NCBI RefSeq assembly: GCF_009728935.1
Contig: NZ_CP034235.1
Coordinates: 3,820,001 to 3,884,000 of the forward strand
From: Paenibacillus psychroresistens
Lineage (GTDB): Bacteria > Bacillota > Bacilli > Paenibacillales > NBRC-103111
Length of the DNA: 64,000 nucleotides
Direction: 5' to 3'
The notes under the pieces were generated by a model. That model worked only from the letters and a program-made list of their open reading frames with translations. It searched no databases and had not been told where the DNA came from. This document shows positions 25,364 through 33,999 of this stretch, one piece after another (within the stretch, counting starts at the first letter, position 1; each line of letters starts with the position of its first letter). The translations under genes and the position numbers were made by a program.

Positions 25364-26551
25364 ATGAATCCGCCTGCCAGTAAATTTAAAAAGCTGCTAG
25401 AGATTTGGATCGTTTCAACCAAGCTTGGGCTGACCTCATTCGGTGGACCGATTGCTCATCTAGGTTATTTTCATAATGAATACATACGTAAGCGAAAGTG
25501 GATGGACGAAGCCAGTTATTCAGAGCTTGTAGCCTTGTGTCAGCTTCTTCCTGGTCCAGCCAGCAGTCAAGTCGGCATTGGTATTGGTCTAATTCGTGCT
25601 GGATTTTGGGGAGGAATAATCGCTTGGATCGGCTTTACACTGCCATCAGTTATCCTTCTAGTCTTGTTTGCTTACTTGTTAAAAGGATTAGATATTAGCA
25701 ATACGGGGTGGATTCACGGGTTGAAAATTGTTGCTGTAGCGATTGTTGCTCAAGCCATTCTTAGCATGGGACAAAAACTCGCACCTGATAAGACGAGAGC
25801 TTCCTTCGCAATTATTGCAGCTTCTATCATACTGTTGTGGCAGACCGCGTTTAGCCAAGTGCTGGTAATTATTATTGCCGGGGGATTAGGTTTATGGTTA
25901 TTTCGAAAAACGAAAATTGTGGAGGCTCCGAGTATTCGGGTTCCAATCAGTCGCAAGGCTGCGATTGCCTGTCTGATTGCATTTGTCGGACTTTTGATTG
26001 GGCTACCGCTTATGAGTGGTATAATCTCCAATGGATGGTTAGCTTTGTTTGATAGTTTTTATCGTTCGGGGTCGCTTGTATTTGGCGGGGGGCATGTCGT
26101 TTTACCGCTTTTAGAAAGAGAAGTTGTGCCAACAGGCTGGGTAAGCGAAAGTGACTTTCTATCTGGGTATGGAGCAGCCCAAGCAGTTCCCGGCCCTTTG
26201 TTCACGTTTGCTGCTTATCTAGGGACTATGGCAAAGGGTGTTTTTGGAGCTGTAATCGCAACAATTGCCATTTTCATTCCAGCCTTCTTGCTCATTATAG
26301 GGGCTTTGCCTTTTTGGAACTCTATACGTAGAAACGCTCATGTACAGGCAGCATTAATAGGGATTAATGCATCGGTAGTTGGAATTCTATTAGCTGCACT
26401 TTACAATCCTTTATGGACGACAGCAATAAAAATGCCAGCTGACTATGCACTTGCAGCCATACTGTTTGTCATGCTTGTTTTCTGGAAGCTTCCACCGTGG
26501 GTAGTTGTCCTTGCAGGTCTAGCAGGCGGGGTGCTATTAAGCCAAATATGA
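25364..26551 (+). CDS. chrA: Chromate transporter, ChrA/CHR family
   Basis: The 395-residue membrane protein has two CHR domains. The first carries KLGLTSFGGPIAHLGYFHNEYI and LVALCQLLPGPASSQVGIGIG; the second repeats the theme with SFYRSGSLVFGGGHVVLPLLE and FLSGYGAAQAVPGPLFTFAAYLG. About ten to twelve hydrophobic helices are predicted. It exports chromate with proton exchange, or may act on a related oxyanion. The start ATG follows AAAGGGAGCTGTAAGG. It is flanked by terminators and so stands alone; no ChrB regulator is next to it. Confidence 0.92.
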   Translation: MNPPASKFKKLLEIWIVSTKLGLTSFGGPIAHLGYFHNEYIRKRKWMDEASYSELVALCQLLPGPASSQVGIGIGLIRAGFWGGIIAWIGFTLPSVILLVLFAYLLKGLDISNTGWIHGLKIVAVAIVAQAILSMGQKLAPDKTRASFAIIAASIILLWQTAFSQVLVIIIAGGLGLWLFRKTKIVEAPSIRVPISRKAAIACLIAFVGLLIGLPLMSGIISNGWLALFDSFYRSGSLVFGGGHVVLPLLEREVVPTGWVSESDFLSGYGAAQAVPGPLFTFAAYLGTMAKGVFGAVIATIAIFIPAFLLIIGALPFWNSIRRNAHVQAALIGINASVVGILLAALYNPLWTTAIKMPADYALAAILFVMLVFWKLPPWVVVLAGLAGGVLLSQI

Positions 26552-26576
26552 GTAATATACTACACAGAGATTAGAC

Positions 26577-26601
26577 AAAAAAGCCCTTGATTCTCAAGGG
26601 C
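26577..26601 (-). terminator. Minus-strand terminator overlapping a small ORF
   Basis: Read on the minus strand GCCCTTGA-GAA-TCAAGGGC is followed by TTTTTT. The first arm contains the TGA stop of the small gene at 26594-26794. Confidence 0.75.
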
Positions 26602-26794
26602 GGGTTCTTGAATATACATTTGTCCAAAACATATTTTCAACATTATTCTCCGAATTTCCCGCTTTACCGGAATCTGAAACAAGGTGCTGTGGAAATTTCT
26701 GCGAAACTACATGTACATCTTTTCTCCAAATTAAAGGGTCATAACTGCTTAATGTTTGACTATTCAAGCCAATTTCATTTTTATGCATCGTCAT
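26594..26794 (-). CDS. Candidate small protein of 66 residues
   Basis: Unknown protein beginning MTMHKNEIGLNSQ and ending TNVYSRTRP, hydrophilic, no signal peptide. Four signals support it: AAGGAG (complement of 26802-26807) lies 7 bases before ATG 26794; a perfect TATAAT (complement of 26847-26852) lies about 45 bp upstream; the frame is open; and the stop codon sits in the first arm of a strong terminator. Codon use is not informative at this length. It lies convergent to chrA and divergent from the NodB deacetylase. It could alternatively be a small RNA with a chance frame. Confidence 0.5.
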   Translation of the reverse strand: MTMHKNEIGLNSQTLSSYDPLIWRKDVHVVSQKFPQHLVSDSGKAGNSENNVENMFWTNVYSRTRP

Positions 26795-26982
26795 TTCCAT
26801 TCTCCTTCAAAGATTTATTTTAAACAACTGCTTAACTATATTAATGATTATAGGAGATAAGAATTGAAAAGTATGTCGATTCACGTTGGCGAATTATGAA
26901 ACATTTCGACAATGGTTTAAATTAACAGCCAGTAGAGTTAATATAGAGATATATCTGAGTTTGTGGAGGGAGAGTTATTATT

Positions 26983-27591
26983 ATGCTAGCTGAAGTTATT
27001 ACGGATCAGAAGGTAATTGCAATCACCTTTGATGATGGACCTAATCCAGAATATACACCGCAATTTCTCGCTGCTTTTGAGGAATATAGCTCTAAAGCTA
27101 CCTTTTATACGATAGGTCAGCAATTAGAGCTATATCCGGAAATCGCCAAATTGATTCATGAACAAGGGCACGAACTTGGAAATCATACCTATTCCCACCC
27201 TAACCTTACCGAGTTAGATCAAACTCAGCAAAAATCAGAACTAGATCGCACAGATAAGCTCATTGCGCAAATTACAGGAGAAAAACCAAGAACATTTCGT
27301 GCCCCTTTTTTACAATCGAACGATGAATTAGAGAATGTCATAAAAGAATTTACTTACCTATCAATTGGAGCCTTAAACGTCGAAACGAAAGATTGGGAGC
27401 AGCCAGGAGTTGAATTTATTCTGGATAAAACGCGAGATTACATCCGAAATGGCAGTATCCTTCTGTTTCACGATGGCTTTGGCGATCGCTCACAATCGCT
27501 GGCTGCAATTAAAATTCTAGTACCTGAGCTGCTTGCTCAAGGATATCAGCTCGTGACTGTTAGCGAACTGCTCCAATTAAAGGATCTATAA
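26983..27591 (+). CDS. Polysaccharide deacetylase, NodB/CE4 family
   Basis: The 202-residue protein is a bare NodB domain. Motif 1 is ITFDDGPN (catalytic base Asp and metal Asp), motif 2 is HELGNHTYSHPNL (metal His residues), motif 3 is TFRAPFL, and SILLFHDGFGD is the C-terminal motif 5 region. It removes N- or O-acetyl groups from chitin-like or peptidoglycan sugars. No signal peptide is present, so it may act in the cytoplasm or on a small substrate. The start follows GGAGGGAGAG. It overlaps the next gene by one base (TAATG), indicating coupling. Confidence 0.9.
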   Translation: MLAEVITDQKVIAITFDDGPNPEYTPQFLAAFEEYSSKATFYTIGQQLELYPEIAKLIHEQGHELGNHTYSHPNLTELDQTQQKSELDRTDKLIAQITGEKPRTFRAPFLQSNDELENVIKEFTYLSIGALNVETKDWEQPGVEFILDKTRDYIRNGSILLFHDGFGDRSQSLAAIKILVPELLAQGYQLVTVSELLQLKDL

Positions 27592-27998
27592 TGAATATGC
27601 AAACTCCTGAGTCAGATATACAAAAAACCGAAATAGCAGTATGGCTTACGGTTAGCAGCTCCGAGTTGGCAGCAGAATATTACATGACAGCATTCCGTAC
27701 ACAAGAGTTATATCGACTTGAGAACGATAATGGCAAGTTAGAGCTTGCTCAGCTTTCCGTCAACGGGGCTAATTTTTGGATAAGTGAGGATCCAGAATTC
27801 ACGCCTGAAATGGCTAGTCGTGGTTCGATCCGAATGATTATGACTGTCAAAGATCCAGATTCTGTATTTGATCAGGCTGTTGCAGCTGGCGCAACCATAA
27901 TAAATCCCATATTGGAAGAGTATGGTTGGCGAATTGGCCGTATAGTCGATCCGTTTGGTTATCATTGGGAGATAGGCAAGAAAGTAGACAGCATGTAA
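27591..27998 (+). CDS. VOC-family protein, PhnB/glyoxalase-like
   Basis: This 135-residue protein has the PhnB-like VOC pattern: IAVWLTVSSSELAAEYYMTAFR, ELAQLSVNGANFWISEDPE in the middle, and GRIVDPFGYHWEIGKK at the C-terminus, where DPFGYHWEI carries the usual metal-site His and Glu. The function of such proteins is usually unknown. Its start overlaps the stop of the deacetylase, and the NIPSNAP gene follows after 34 bp, so the three genes form one transcript ending at the 28362 hairpin. Confidence 0.85.
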   Translation: MNMQTPESDIQKTEIAVWLTVSSSELAAEYYMTAFRTQELYRLENDNGKLELAQLSVNGANFWISEDPEFTPEMASRGSIRMIMTVKDPDSVFDQAVAAGATIINPILEEYGWRIGRIVDPFGYHWEIGKKVDSM

Positions 27999-28032
27999 GG
28001 AACGAAACATTAAAAATAAGGAGTGGACAACT

Positions 28033-28350
28033 ATGTTATTCGAGCTTCGTATTTACACCATGTACCCAGACAGAATGGACGCAATCAAGAATCGGTTTGC
28101 AGATCATACTTTTGGCATTTTCAAACGAAGAGGTTTGAAGGTTTATGATTTTTGGTTAGATGCTAATAATGAGCCCAAACTTTATTACATTATGGAATAT
28201 AAAGATATGGAGGAGCGCGATACGGAGTGGAATGCTTTTAGAGAAGATCCGGAATGGATTGAAGCAAAAACTAATTCGGAGATAAGCGGTCCCATCGTTA
28301 AAGATGTCCAAGAAATTTACATGCATCGCGCTGATTTTTTCAAAGTATGA
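28033..28350 (+). CDS. NIPSNAP-family protein
   Basis: This 105-residue protein begins MLFELRIYTMYPDRMDAIKNRF, the characteristic ferredoxin-like dimer fold of the NIPSNAP family, and contains DFWLDANNEPKLYYIMEYKD and DTEWNAFREDPEW. Members are small alpha-beta barrel dimers of unknown or oxygenase-related role. AAGGAG lies 8 bases before the start. It is the last gene of the deacetylase operon. Confidence 0.85.
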   Translation: MLFELRIYTMYPDRMDAIKNRFADHTFGIFKRRGLKVYDFWLDANNEPKLYYIMEYKDMEERDTEWNAFREDPEWIEAKTNSEISGPIVKDVQEIYMHRADFFKV

Positions 28351-28361
28351 TCTAAGTGCAA

Positions 28362-28411
28362 AAATAAACAAACCGTTAAATGGTTGTATACATTTAACGG
28401 TTTGTTTATTT
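28362..28411. terminator. Bidirectional terminator
   Basis: A 21-bp stem (28362-28382 with 28391-28411) is built around AAACCGTTAAATG and its complement with an 8-base loop; A- and T-rich arms serve both converging genes. Confidence 0.85.
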
Positions 28412-28429
28412 AGGTAATCTGCTGGTGGT

Positions 28430-28987
28430 TTAACGCAACGGTTTTAATGCACCGCTCCAGGCGATAACTTCATCGAAAAGGGTGTTGGCGTTTGCCTCTT
28501 GGCGTGGTGCGGGTTTTAAAATACTGAAATTTTCAAAATCCGTAAAGAGTGAAAGGGTGACCTGAGCTCGAACATCAGCAACATGCAGCTCTCCCAAAAT
28601 GAGTCTCAGGTTTTCTGCTGCACGCGCCCCGCCTGTGCCGCCGCCATAGCTGACGATGCCAGCCGCTTTATTTTTCCATTCATTAAACAGAAAATCAATC
28701 GCGTTCTTGAGTGCACCGGAAATAGCATGATTATACTCGGGCGTCACGAAGACAAAACCGTCATAAGAATTAATCGCTTCTGACCATGCCAAGGTATGTG
28801 GTTTGGTATATTTCGCAAACATAGGCGGATTAGGTTCATCGTATAATGGTAAATTAAAATCTGCGATATCGACGATTTCAAATATAGCGTCACTACGTTT
28901 TTGGGCTATCTCATGCACCCATTGTGCGACTGCTTCACCTCTGCGGCCTGGTCGTGTACTGCCAATTATGATTGCAATTTTTAACAA
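28430..28987 (-). CDS. NAD(P)H-dependent FMN reductase
   Basis: The 185-residue protein is a flavodoxin-like FMN_red enzyme: the phosphate loop is IIGSTRPGRRGE, followed by PLYDEPNPP, FVTPEYNHAISGALKNAIDFL and SYGGGTGGARAAENLR. It reduces FMN, quinones or azo compounds using NAD(P)H. TTG 28987 is chosen because GGAGGAG lies 7 bases before it and it yields the family N-terminus MLKIAIIIGS; the ATG at 29047 has no ribosome site. It is monocistronic and ends at the shared hairpin. Confidence 0.9.
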   Translation of the reverse strand: MLKIAIIIGSTRPGRRGEAVAQWVHEIAQKRSDAIFEIVDIADFNLPLYDEPNPPMFAKYTKPHTLAWSEAINSYDGFVFVTPEYNHAISGALKNAIDFLFNEWKNKAAGIVSYGGGTGGARAAENLRLILGELHVADVRAQVTLSLFTDFENFSILKPAPRQEANANTLFDEVIAWSGALKPLR

Positions 28988-29101
28988 GATAATCTCCTCC
29001 AGTATGATACTAGTATTTAAATTAAATAGACATTCCATAGAAATCATAACCGATTGTTTCTTTTTTTAACAAGCGAAATATCGGTTATAATTAAAGTTTA
29101 C

Positions 29102-30811
29102 TTAATAGGAATCTCCATATCCAAAAGATTGCAACAATTCCGTATTTTCCTCTATGAAAGCTTGCATTCCATTTAATAATTCCTCAAGCAGATCCCCTTG
29201 ATTTTCATCACTAATTTTCACAAAATCAAACGAATTATCTGCAGTCATAACCGGTAATTTAACTTCTTGAATAGGCTCTTGTTTAGAATGAAGTTTAAAT
29301 TTAACGCTATTAACGGAACTATTATCTTCAAAATCCTTTAAATTAATATTTACATCATAATTAGATTCACTGGAATCGCCTGTTTTAGTGGTCGCTGTTG
29401 TGATAGTTCCTTTAATGGAACCAGCATCCTCGCCATCGCCCGGAACATCTATCTTAAAGCTATAAGTTCCACTATCTTCCGTTTTACTTTTAAGCAGATC
29501 GTAATCGACTTCAGCATTAAAGTCGACATCATCGATATCAGAGTCAGTGACCTTAAAGTTTAAGCTAAGATTTCCTTTACTGCCCTTATCATTACTATTA
29601 GCTTTATTTACTAGTTTAAATTCTCCATCTTCACCATCGCTATCTTTAACGCGCAAGAAAAAGAGCGAATTAGTTAGAGAGCTTTCATCCGTCCAGCTGC
29701 CTATATTGAGGTTTACTGAAGATGTTATATCATCTTCGTCCTTTACTTTAAAAGCAAATTTGCGCTCTAAAATTCGGTGGTTTCCGTCAATATATAACAC
29801 CATGGTAGCTCCATCAACTAAACTATTATCTTCAATTGAATCTTGCATATCTACGATCTTTTGCTTCCAGTTCTCTAAAAACTCAGATTTACTGATTTCA
29901 TCAATTGCATAACCGGAGTCATTAATCAGTTGGATAACATTCTTTATGCGAGTATAGATTAGGTCTTGAAGAGTAGTATCCGCAAGCATCTTACTCAAAA
30001 AACTGTTTGAAATTCGTGTAAGATCATTTTGAGTTAAAGTGACGGTTATTTCACGAGCAGGGATAGAGGTGCTACCCTCGACCAATTGGCTGTCTTTATT
30101 TAATGTTACCTGCTCTGGTTTAATGGAGCTGGCATATAACTTGGCATAAGGCATTAGTACATCAGTCAGTTCTTCTGGCTTAATCGAAATAGCATCTATT
30201 ATATCCTGAGTAGTTAATATTTTTTTGGGCATGTTTTCAAGACTAAGGTCATTTTCTAATGAATCTAAATCTTTAAGATTAACATATCCATACTTTTCAT
30301 AAATTTCGGGAATATGGATGGAAAGCTGCTCTTTATTATAGGCCATTTCAAAAGTAAGGACGGATTTCTTATCCACGTTCAATATTAGCTTGTTAAGTGA
30401 ATTACCACTCTTACCGTCCTGTTGTATATCAAATGATAGGTTGATTTTATTAATTAAATCTAAAATACCTTGTATTTGCTCATCTTGTTGATCTGTATAA
30501 TCAACACTGAGTTTGGAGATATCAACCGTATAATGCTGTGGGCCTTTCAGTAGTGGGTTGACCTCACTATTAAACTTGTCTTTCAAAAAACCGAAAGAAC
30601 TTCCGGCAGAGCTTAAAGAGTTTAATTCGGATTGCAGATAGATTGTTTTGGGGCTTTTGAATACATCAAACTTGGCGTATGCGACTACTGAACCTAAGAC
30701 TAAAATCACAATAATCAGCACAATACTGAAAATTAACCGCATAGGGCGCTTCTTCCGTGGGAATGAGTGTGTAGGTACTGTGTAAACAGAGTTGTCTTGA
30801 ATAGATGTCAT
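29102..30811 (-). CDS. Membrane-anchored extracytoplasmic protein of unknown function
   Basis: This 569-residue protein has a short cytoplasmic Lys/Arg-rich N-terminus (FPRKKRPMR), one membrane helix (LIFSIVLIIVILVLGSVVAYA, ~26-46) and a long polar exterior rich in Asp, Ser and Lys with alternating beta-strand patterns (LNIGSWTDESSL, YSFKIDVPGDGED). No lipobox or catalytic motif is visible. The pattern resembles Paenibacillus DUF-type anchored proteins, but I cannot name the family with confidence. The start ATG follows AGGAGG with 8-base spacing. It is transcribed alone and divergent from the radical SAM gene. Confidence 0.7.
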   Translation of the reverse strand: MTSIQDNSVYTVPTHSFPRKKRPMRLIFSIVLIIVILVLGSVVAYAKFDVFKSPKTIYLQSELNSLSSAGSSFGFLKDKFNSEVNPLLKGPQHYTVDISKLSVDYTDQQDEQIQGILDLINKINLSFDIQQDGKSGNSLNKLILNVDKKSVLTFEMAYNKEQLSIHIPEIYEKYGYVNLKDLDSLENDLSLENMPKKILTTQDIIDAISIKPEELTDVLMPYAKLYASSIKPEQVTLNKDSQLVEGSTSIPAREITVTLTQNDLTRISNSFLSKMLADTTLQDLIYTRIKNVIQLINDSGYAIDEISKSEFLENWKQKIVDMQDSIEDNSLVDGATMVLYIDGNHRILERKFAFKVKDEDDITSSVNLNIGSWTDESSLTNSLFFLRVKDSDGEDGEFKLVNKANSNDKGSKGNLSLNFKVTDSDIDDVDFNAEVDYDLLKSKTEDSGTYSFKIDVPGDGEDAGSIKGTITTATTKTGDSSESNYDVNINLKDFEDNSSVNSVKFKLHSKQEPIQEVKLPVMTADNSFDFVKISDENQGDLLEELLNGMQAFIEENTELLQSFGYGDSY

Positions 30812-31117
30812 AAATGATTCCTCCTAATAATAATGTCAGTTTTTGATAGGCTATGTATGAATTTGTAAGTCGAATTCCACTTTAACCCATTTATTAATAT
30901 TCGTAAACACTTTTTAATTAGAAGTATCATTTGTTGACTGACCAGTCTTTCAAGCTTCCCATCGAAAAATCGCTTAATTCATAGTACTATATACAAACGT
31001 CTGTTAAAATGTTGAGTTATACATTACCTTTGCAAGCATATGATTGAGGTAATGTAAATGCATTTTTGTTATTAGTCAATATGGAAACAAGGTATCTAAT
31101 GGAGGTATTAGGCAATC
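30812..31117. other. Divergent intergenic region with an operator-like palindrome and a hairpin
   Basis: The 306 bp hold no gene. Two structures stand out: GACTGACCAGTC at 30936-30947, a perfect 5-2-5 palindrome overlapping a TTGACT hexamer, and a 10-bp stem TACATTACCT/AGGTAATGTA (31020-31029 with 31047-31056) before GCATTTTTG. Confidence 0.5.
30936..30947. promoter_or_regulatory. Operator-like palindrome GACTG-N2-CAGTC
   Basis: The perfect palindrome GACTGACCAGTC overlaps a -35-like TTGACT at 30935-30940 on the plus strand. The form is like TetR-family operators; no TetR gene is adjacent. Confidence 0.4.
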
Positions 31118-31999
31118 ATGCAATCTGTAACAGCTAAAGGCATCCTTACTCCAAACAAATATCCTGCTGGCTGGTTTGGGGTTAATTATACGATAAACCT
31201 GTATCGCGGTTGCGATATTCAATGCATTTATTGTGATTCTCGCAGTGAGCGGTACGGAATTGAAGACTTTCATAATGTTACGGTAAAGACGAATGCATTG
31301 GAGCTGTTACGCAGAGAATTGGCTTCGAAACGAAACAAATCGTTGACAATAGGCACAGGTTCGATGAGCGATCCATATACTTTGATGGACCGAAAGCTGC
31401 AGATGACGCGTCATGCGCTAGAGATTCTAGCTGAATTTAGGTTTCCTGTCCATATTACGACTAAAAGCGATCTCATCTTGCGCGATCTCGATATCTTGCA
31501 GCAGCTATCCCGCAAATATGCTTCGGTAGCGGTTACGATCACTACTGCAGACGATGATTTGGCGCGAAAGCTAGAGCCGCATGCACCTACGTCGACGGAT
31601 CGATTCAAGATATTGGCCGAACTTGGAAAGATTGGTGTTGTTACGAGCATTACGATGATGCCGATTCTTCCCTTTCTTGAGGATAATCCCGAGAATATTG
31701 ATCAGATTGTTAATCAAGCAGCTGCTGCTGGTGTTAAGCATATTGTTGCTGCATTCGGGGTCACATTGCGAGACAGGCAAAGGGATTATTTCTTTAACAA
31801 GCTGGATGGGGAATTCCCTGGATTAAGTGATCGATATAGGCGAACGTTTGGCAATGCTTACGAGTGCCGTTCGGAACGAGAGATGGAGTTGAAGCATCAA
31901 TTCAATGAACTTTGCTCTAGATATGGAATATCAACAAATATGCCATATTATCAAGCTCCAACTCAGTCGGCTGTCCAGATGAGCCTGTTCGACGACTAA
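31118..31999 (+). CDS. SPL-family radical SAM protein
   Basis: The 293-residue protein has the radical SAM 4Fe-4S motif CX3CX2C in YRGCDIQCIYCDSRS and then segments typical of spore-photoproduct-lyase-like proteins: LTIGTGSMSDPYTLMDRKLQMTR (split), VHITTKSDLILRD, VAVTITTADDDLARKLEP and TMMPILPFLEDNPENI. Members of this branch (the Rv2578c group) are not proven DNA repair enzymes, and the extra Cys of true SplB is not evident. The start follows AATGGAGG. The protein ends with SLFDD. Confidence 0.86.
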   Translation: MQSVTAKGILTPNKYPAGWFGVNYTINLYRGCDIQCIYCDSRSERYGIEDFHNVTVKTNALELLRRELASKRNKSLTIGTGSMSDPYTLMDRKLQMTRHALEILAEFRFPVHITTKSDLILRDLDILQQLSRKYASVAVTITTADDDLARKLEPHAPTSTDRFKILAELGKIGVVTSITMMPILPFLEDNPENIDQIVNQAAAAGVKHIVAAFGVTLRDRQRDYFFNKLDGEFPGLSDRYRRTFGNAYECRSEREMELKHQFNELCSRYGISTNMPYYQAPTQSAVQMSLFDD

Positions 32000-32190
32000 T
32001 GGAACAAATATTAATTCCCACACATATACTTTTTTTGATATACTTTGCAACTTATTGAGCCTTTCTTGCGTCTAATATTTGTCATTATTAATTGAATATT
32101 GACTATATTTGAAATTTCTACTAATATACCTAATTGGCGGCGAATCTAGATACATTTCTAAATAGCCTTTTGTTAACAACGGAGGAAATC

Positions 32191-33312
32191 ATGACCATGT
32201 TCAAAATGAAAAAACAAACGCGTAAAATCATCCTTATCGTCCTTGTATCGATTCTTTCAGTCGTTATCATAGGGGTGTGCAGCTTCACAGGGTATATGTA
32301 TTTAAAGGCGGATGCAGCAATTGAAAAAATTGCCGCCCCAAAATCCGAAGTTAAATTGAAATCAGTTCTGAAAACTAATGTAGTGCCGGAAGTGACAGAG
32401 GAAGTTCAACCTGTAGAAGTCAAGAAAGCAAATGCATTCACATTTGTTTTGGCTGGGGTGGATAACCGTGAAGGAAGCGGCGGCACGATGAATTCGGACG
32501 TTCTAATGTTCGGGAGCCTGAATATGGACACGAAGCTGTCCACACTTGTTTCCATTCCCCGCGATGTCCAGCTTAAGCCTGCAGAACTGGAAGCACGCAA
32601 AATTAATTACTACTACGCCCATTATTATGCTAAAGATAAGGATACGGCAATTAGCAATACAAAGAGCTTTTTTTCTGAGTTGCTCGATTTACCGCTTGAT
32701 TATATGATCGTGATCGATTTTGACGGTTTGCGTAAAATTGTTGATGCGTTAGGCGGCTTAGATATTGATGTCGATATGAACATGCGATATGTCGATACTG
32801 CGGATGGAACGAATATTAATTTGAAAAAGGGACTTCAACACCTGAATGGCAAACAGGCACTTGATTTTGTCCGATACCGCAAGTCCAACATGGGTACGGA
32901 TGAATCGTCGGACATTGCCCGTAATGGCCGTCAGCAGCAAGTACTCAGTGGAATGCTCAATGAAATGACATCGCTCGGCGGCATCACACAATGGGGCAAT
33001 ATTCTAGAAATCATCGGCGATCATGTTAAAACGGATATTCCCGCCGATCAGCTGCGCAGCTGGATTTTGCATTTTTCAGATATTAAGCCACAAGAGATCC
33101 GTACTATGCCTTTAACTAGCCGGTGGGATAATCCTTACATTTATCTAATGGAAAATGATGTTTCAGTCGCTTTCAATGCACTTCGTACCCAAGCTGGTTT
33201 GACTTCCGACTTGACTATGAACCCTGCAGATATTATGAGTACATATCCTGGGGAACCAGCACCAGAAATTGAGATACCTCCAGACTTTATCCGAGAACAC
33301 TATATGCATTAA
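32191..33312 (+). CDS. LytR-CpsA-Psr (LCP) family glycopolymer ligase
   Basis: The 373-residue protein has a cytoplasmic basic tail, one membrane helix (IILIVLVSILSVVIIGVCSF, ~11-31) and an LCP domain: FVLAGVDNREGSGGTMNSDVL, TLVSIPRDVQL with the conserved Arg, DYMIVIDFDGLRKIVDALGGLDIDV (in part) and LNGKQALDFVRYRKSN with further pyrophosphate-binding Arg residues. It links wall teichoic acid or capsule polymers from lipid carriers to peptidoglycan. ATG 32191 lies 5 bases after GGAGG. It stands alone before a terminator. The sugar operon at 15.6 kb may supply one of its polymers (inference). Confidence 0.92.
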   Translation: MTMFKMKKQTRKIILIVLVSILSVVIIGVCSFTGYMYLKADAAIEKIAAPKSEVKLKSVLKTNVVPEVTEEVQPVEVKKANAFTFVLAGVDNREGSGGTMNSDVLMFGSLNMDTKLSTLVSIPRDVQLKPAELEARKINYYYAHYYAKDKDTAISNTKSFFSELLDLPLDYMIVIDFDGLRKIVDALGGLDIDVDMNMRYVDTADGTNINLKKGLQHLNGKQALDFVRYRKSNMGTDESSDIARNGRQQQVLSGMLNEMTSLGGITQWGNILEIIGDHVKTDIPADQLRSWILHFSDIKPQEIRTMPLTSRWDNPYIYLMENDVSVAFNALRTQAGLTSDLTMNPADIMSTYPGEPAPEIEIPPDFIREHYMH

Positions 33313-33319
33313 TAGCGAA

Positions 33320-33364
33320 GCGTTGGTAGAGCAGGAAACAGCCCTCTTACCAGCGCATTTTTTA
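33320..33364 (+). terminator. Terminator of the LCP gene
   Basis: GCGTTGGTAGAG (33320-33331) pairs with CTCTTACCAGCGC (33344-33356) with a G-U pair and a bulge, followed by ATTTTTTAT. Confidence 0.75.
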
Positions 33365-33404
33365 TGGAATAGGAGTGTTGAAAAATACAATAAAGGGTAA
33401 TCCA

Positions 33405-33918
33405 ATGATTAAAATTTCAGGTGGCAGAATAGAATTAAGAGATGATAGAACAAAAAGGAGATGGGAAGTTGAAATAAGACCGTTTCTTCTTGCCCAGTAT
33501 CCTGTAACTAGGGAACTATATTCTGCTATTACAAATACAACATCTAATCTTTATGAAGGAGATCAAAAGCCAGCTGTGAATATTTCTTGGAATGATGCGG
33601 TTGCTTTTTGTAATATCTACAGGATATAGATACGGAGAAATTGATCAGATTGCCTTGTATAACGAAAATTCAGATGGCCTAGCGCATGAAGTAGGAAAAA
33701 AGGATCCGAATGCATGGGGGCTGTATGACATGTTGGGAAATGTTTGGGAGTGGTGCTGGGATTTATATGATGAGAAAGTATATGGCTCTTACCGCATTTT
33801 TCGCGGTGGCAGCTGGGCTGAAGAAGCCAGAGGATGTGGGGTTTCGTGTCGGCGTCGCAGCCACCCAACTTTAAGCATCGACGACCTTGGATTCCGCCTC
33901 GCTCGATCTTTATTATAA
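33405..33918 (+). pseudogene. Formylglycine-generating-enzyme (SUMF1)-like gene with internal deletion
   Basis: The 5' part codes for MIKISGGRIELRDDRTKRR...PVTRELYSAIT...ISWNDAVAFCN and then runs into YRI-stop at 33629. The 3' part continues in another frame from about 33620: GYRYGEIDQIALYNENSDG, NAWGLYDMLGNVWEWCWDLY, SYRIFRGGSW and DLGFRLARSLL. Intact family members have about 40 residues, including LPTEAEWEYA, between these two parts. Here that segment is missing and the frame changes at about 33613-33622, so the gene looks inactivated. AAAGGG precedes ATG 33405. Confidence 0.82.
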
Positions 33919-33940
33919 GAATTATAAATTCAATAAAAAG

Positions 33941-33990
33941 AAAGTTTTACTCGAAGTAACTAAAAACTACTTTAAGTAAAACTTTTTTTA
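33941..33990. terminator. Bidirectional terminator between the broken gene and PBP1A
   Basis: AAAGTTTTACTCGAAGTA (33941-33958) pairs with TACTTTAAGTAAAACTTT (33968-33985), 16 of 18 positions, with T- and A-runs outside. Confidence 0.78.
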
Positions 33991-33999
33991 TATTAACTA

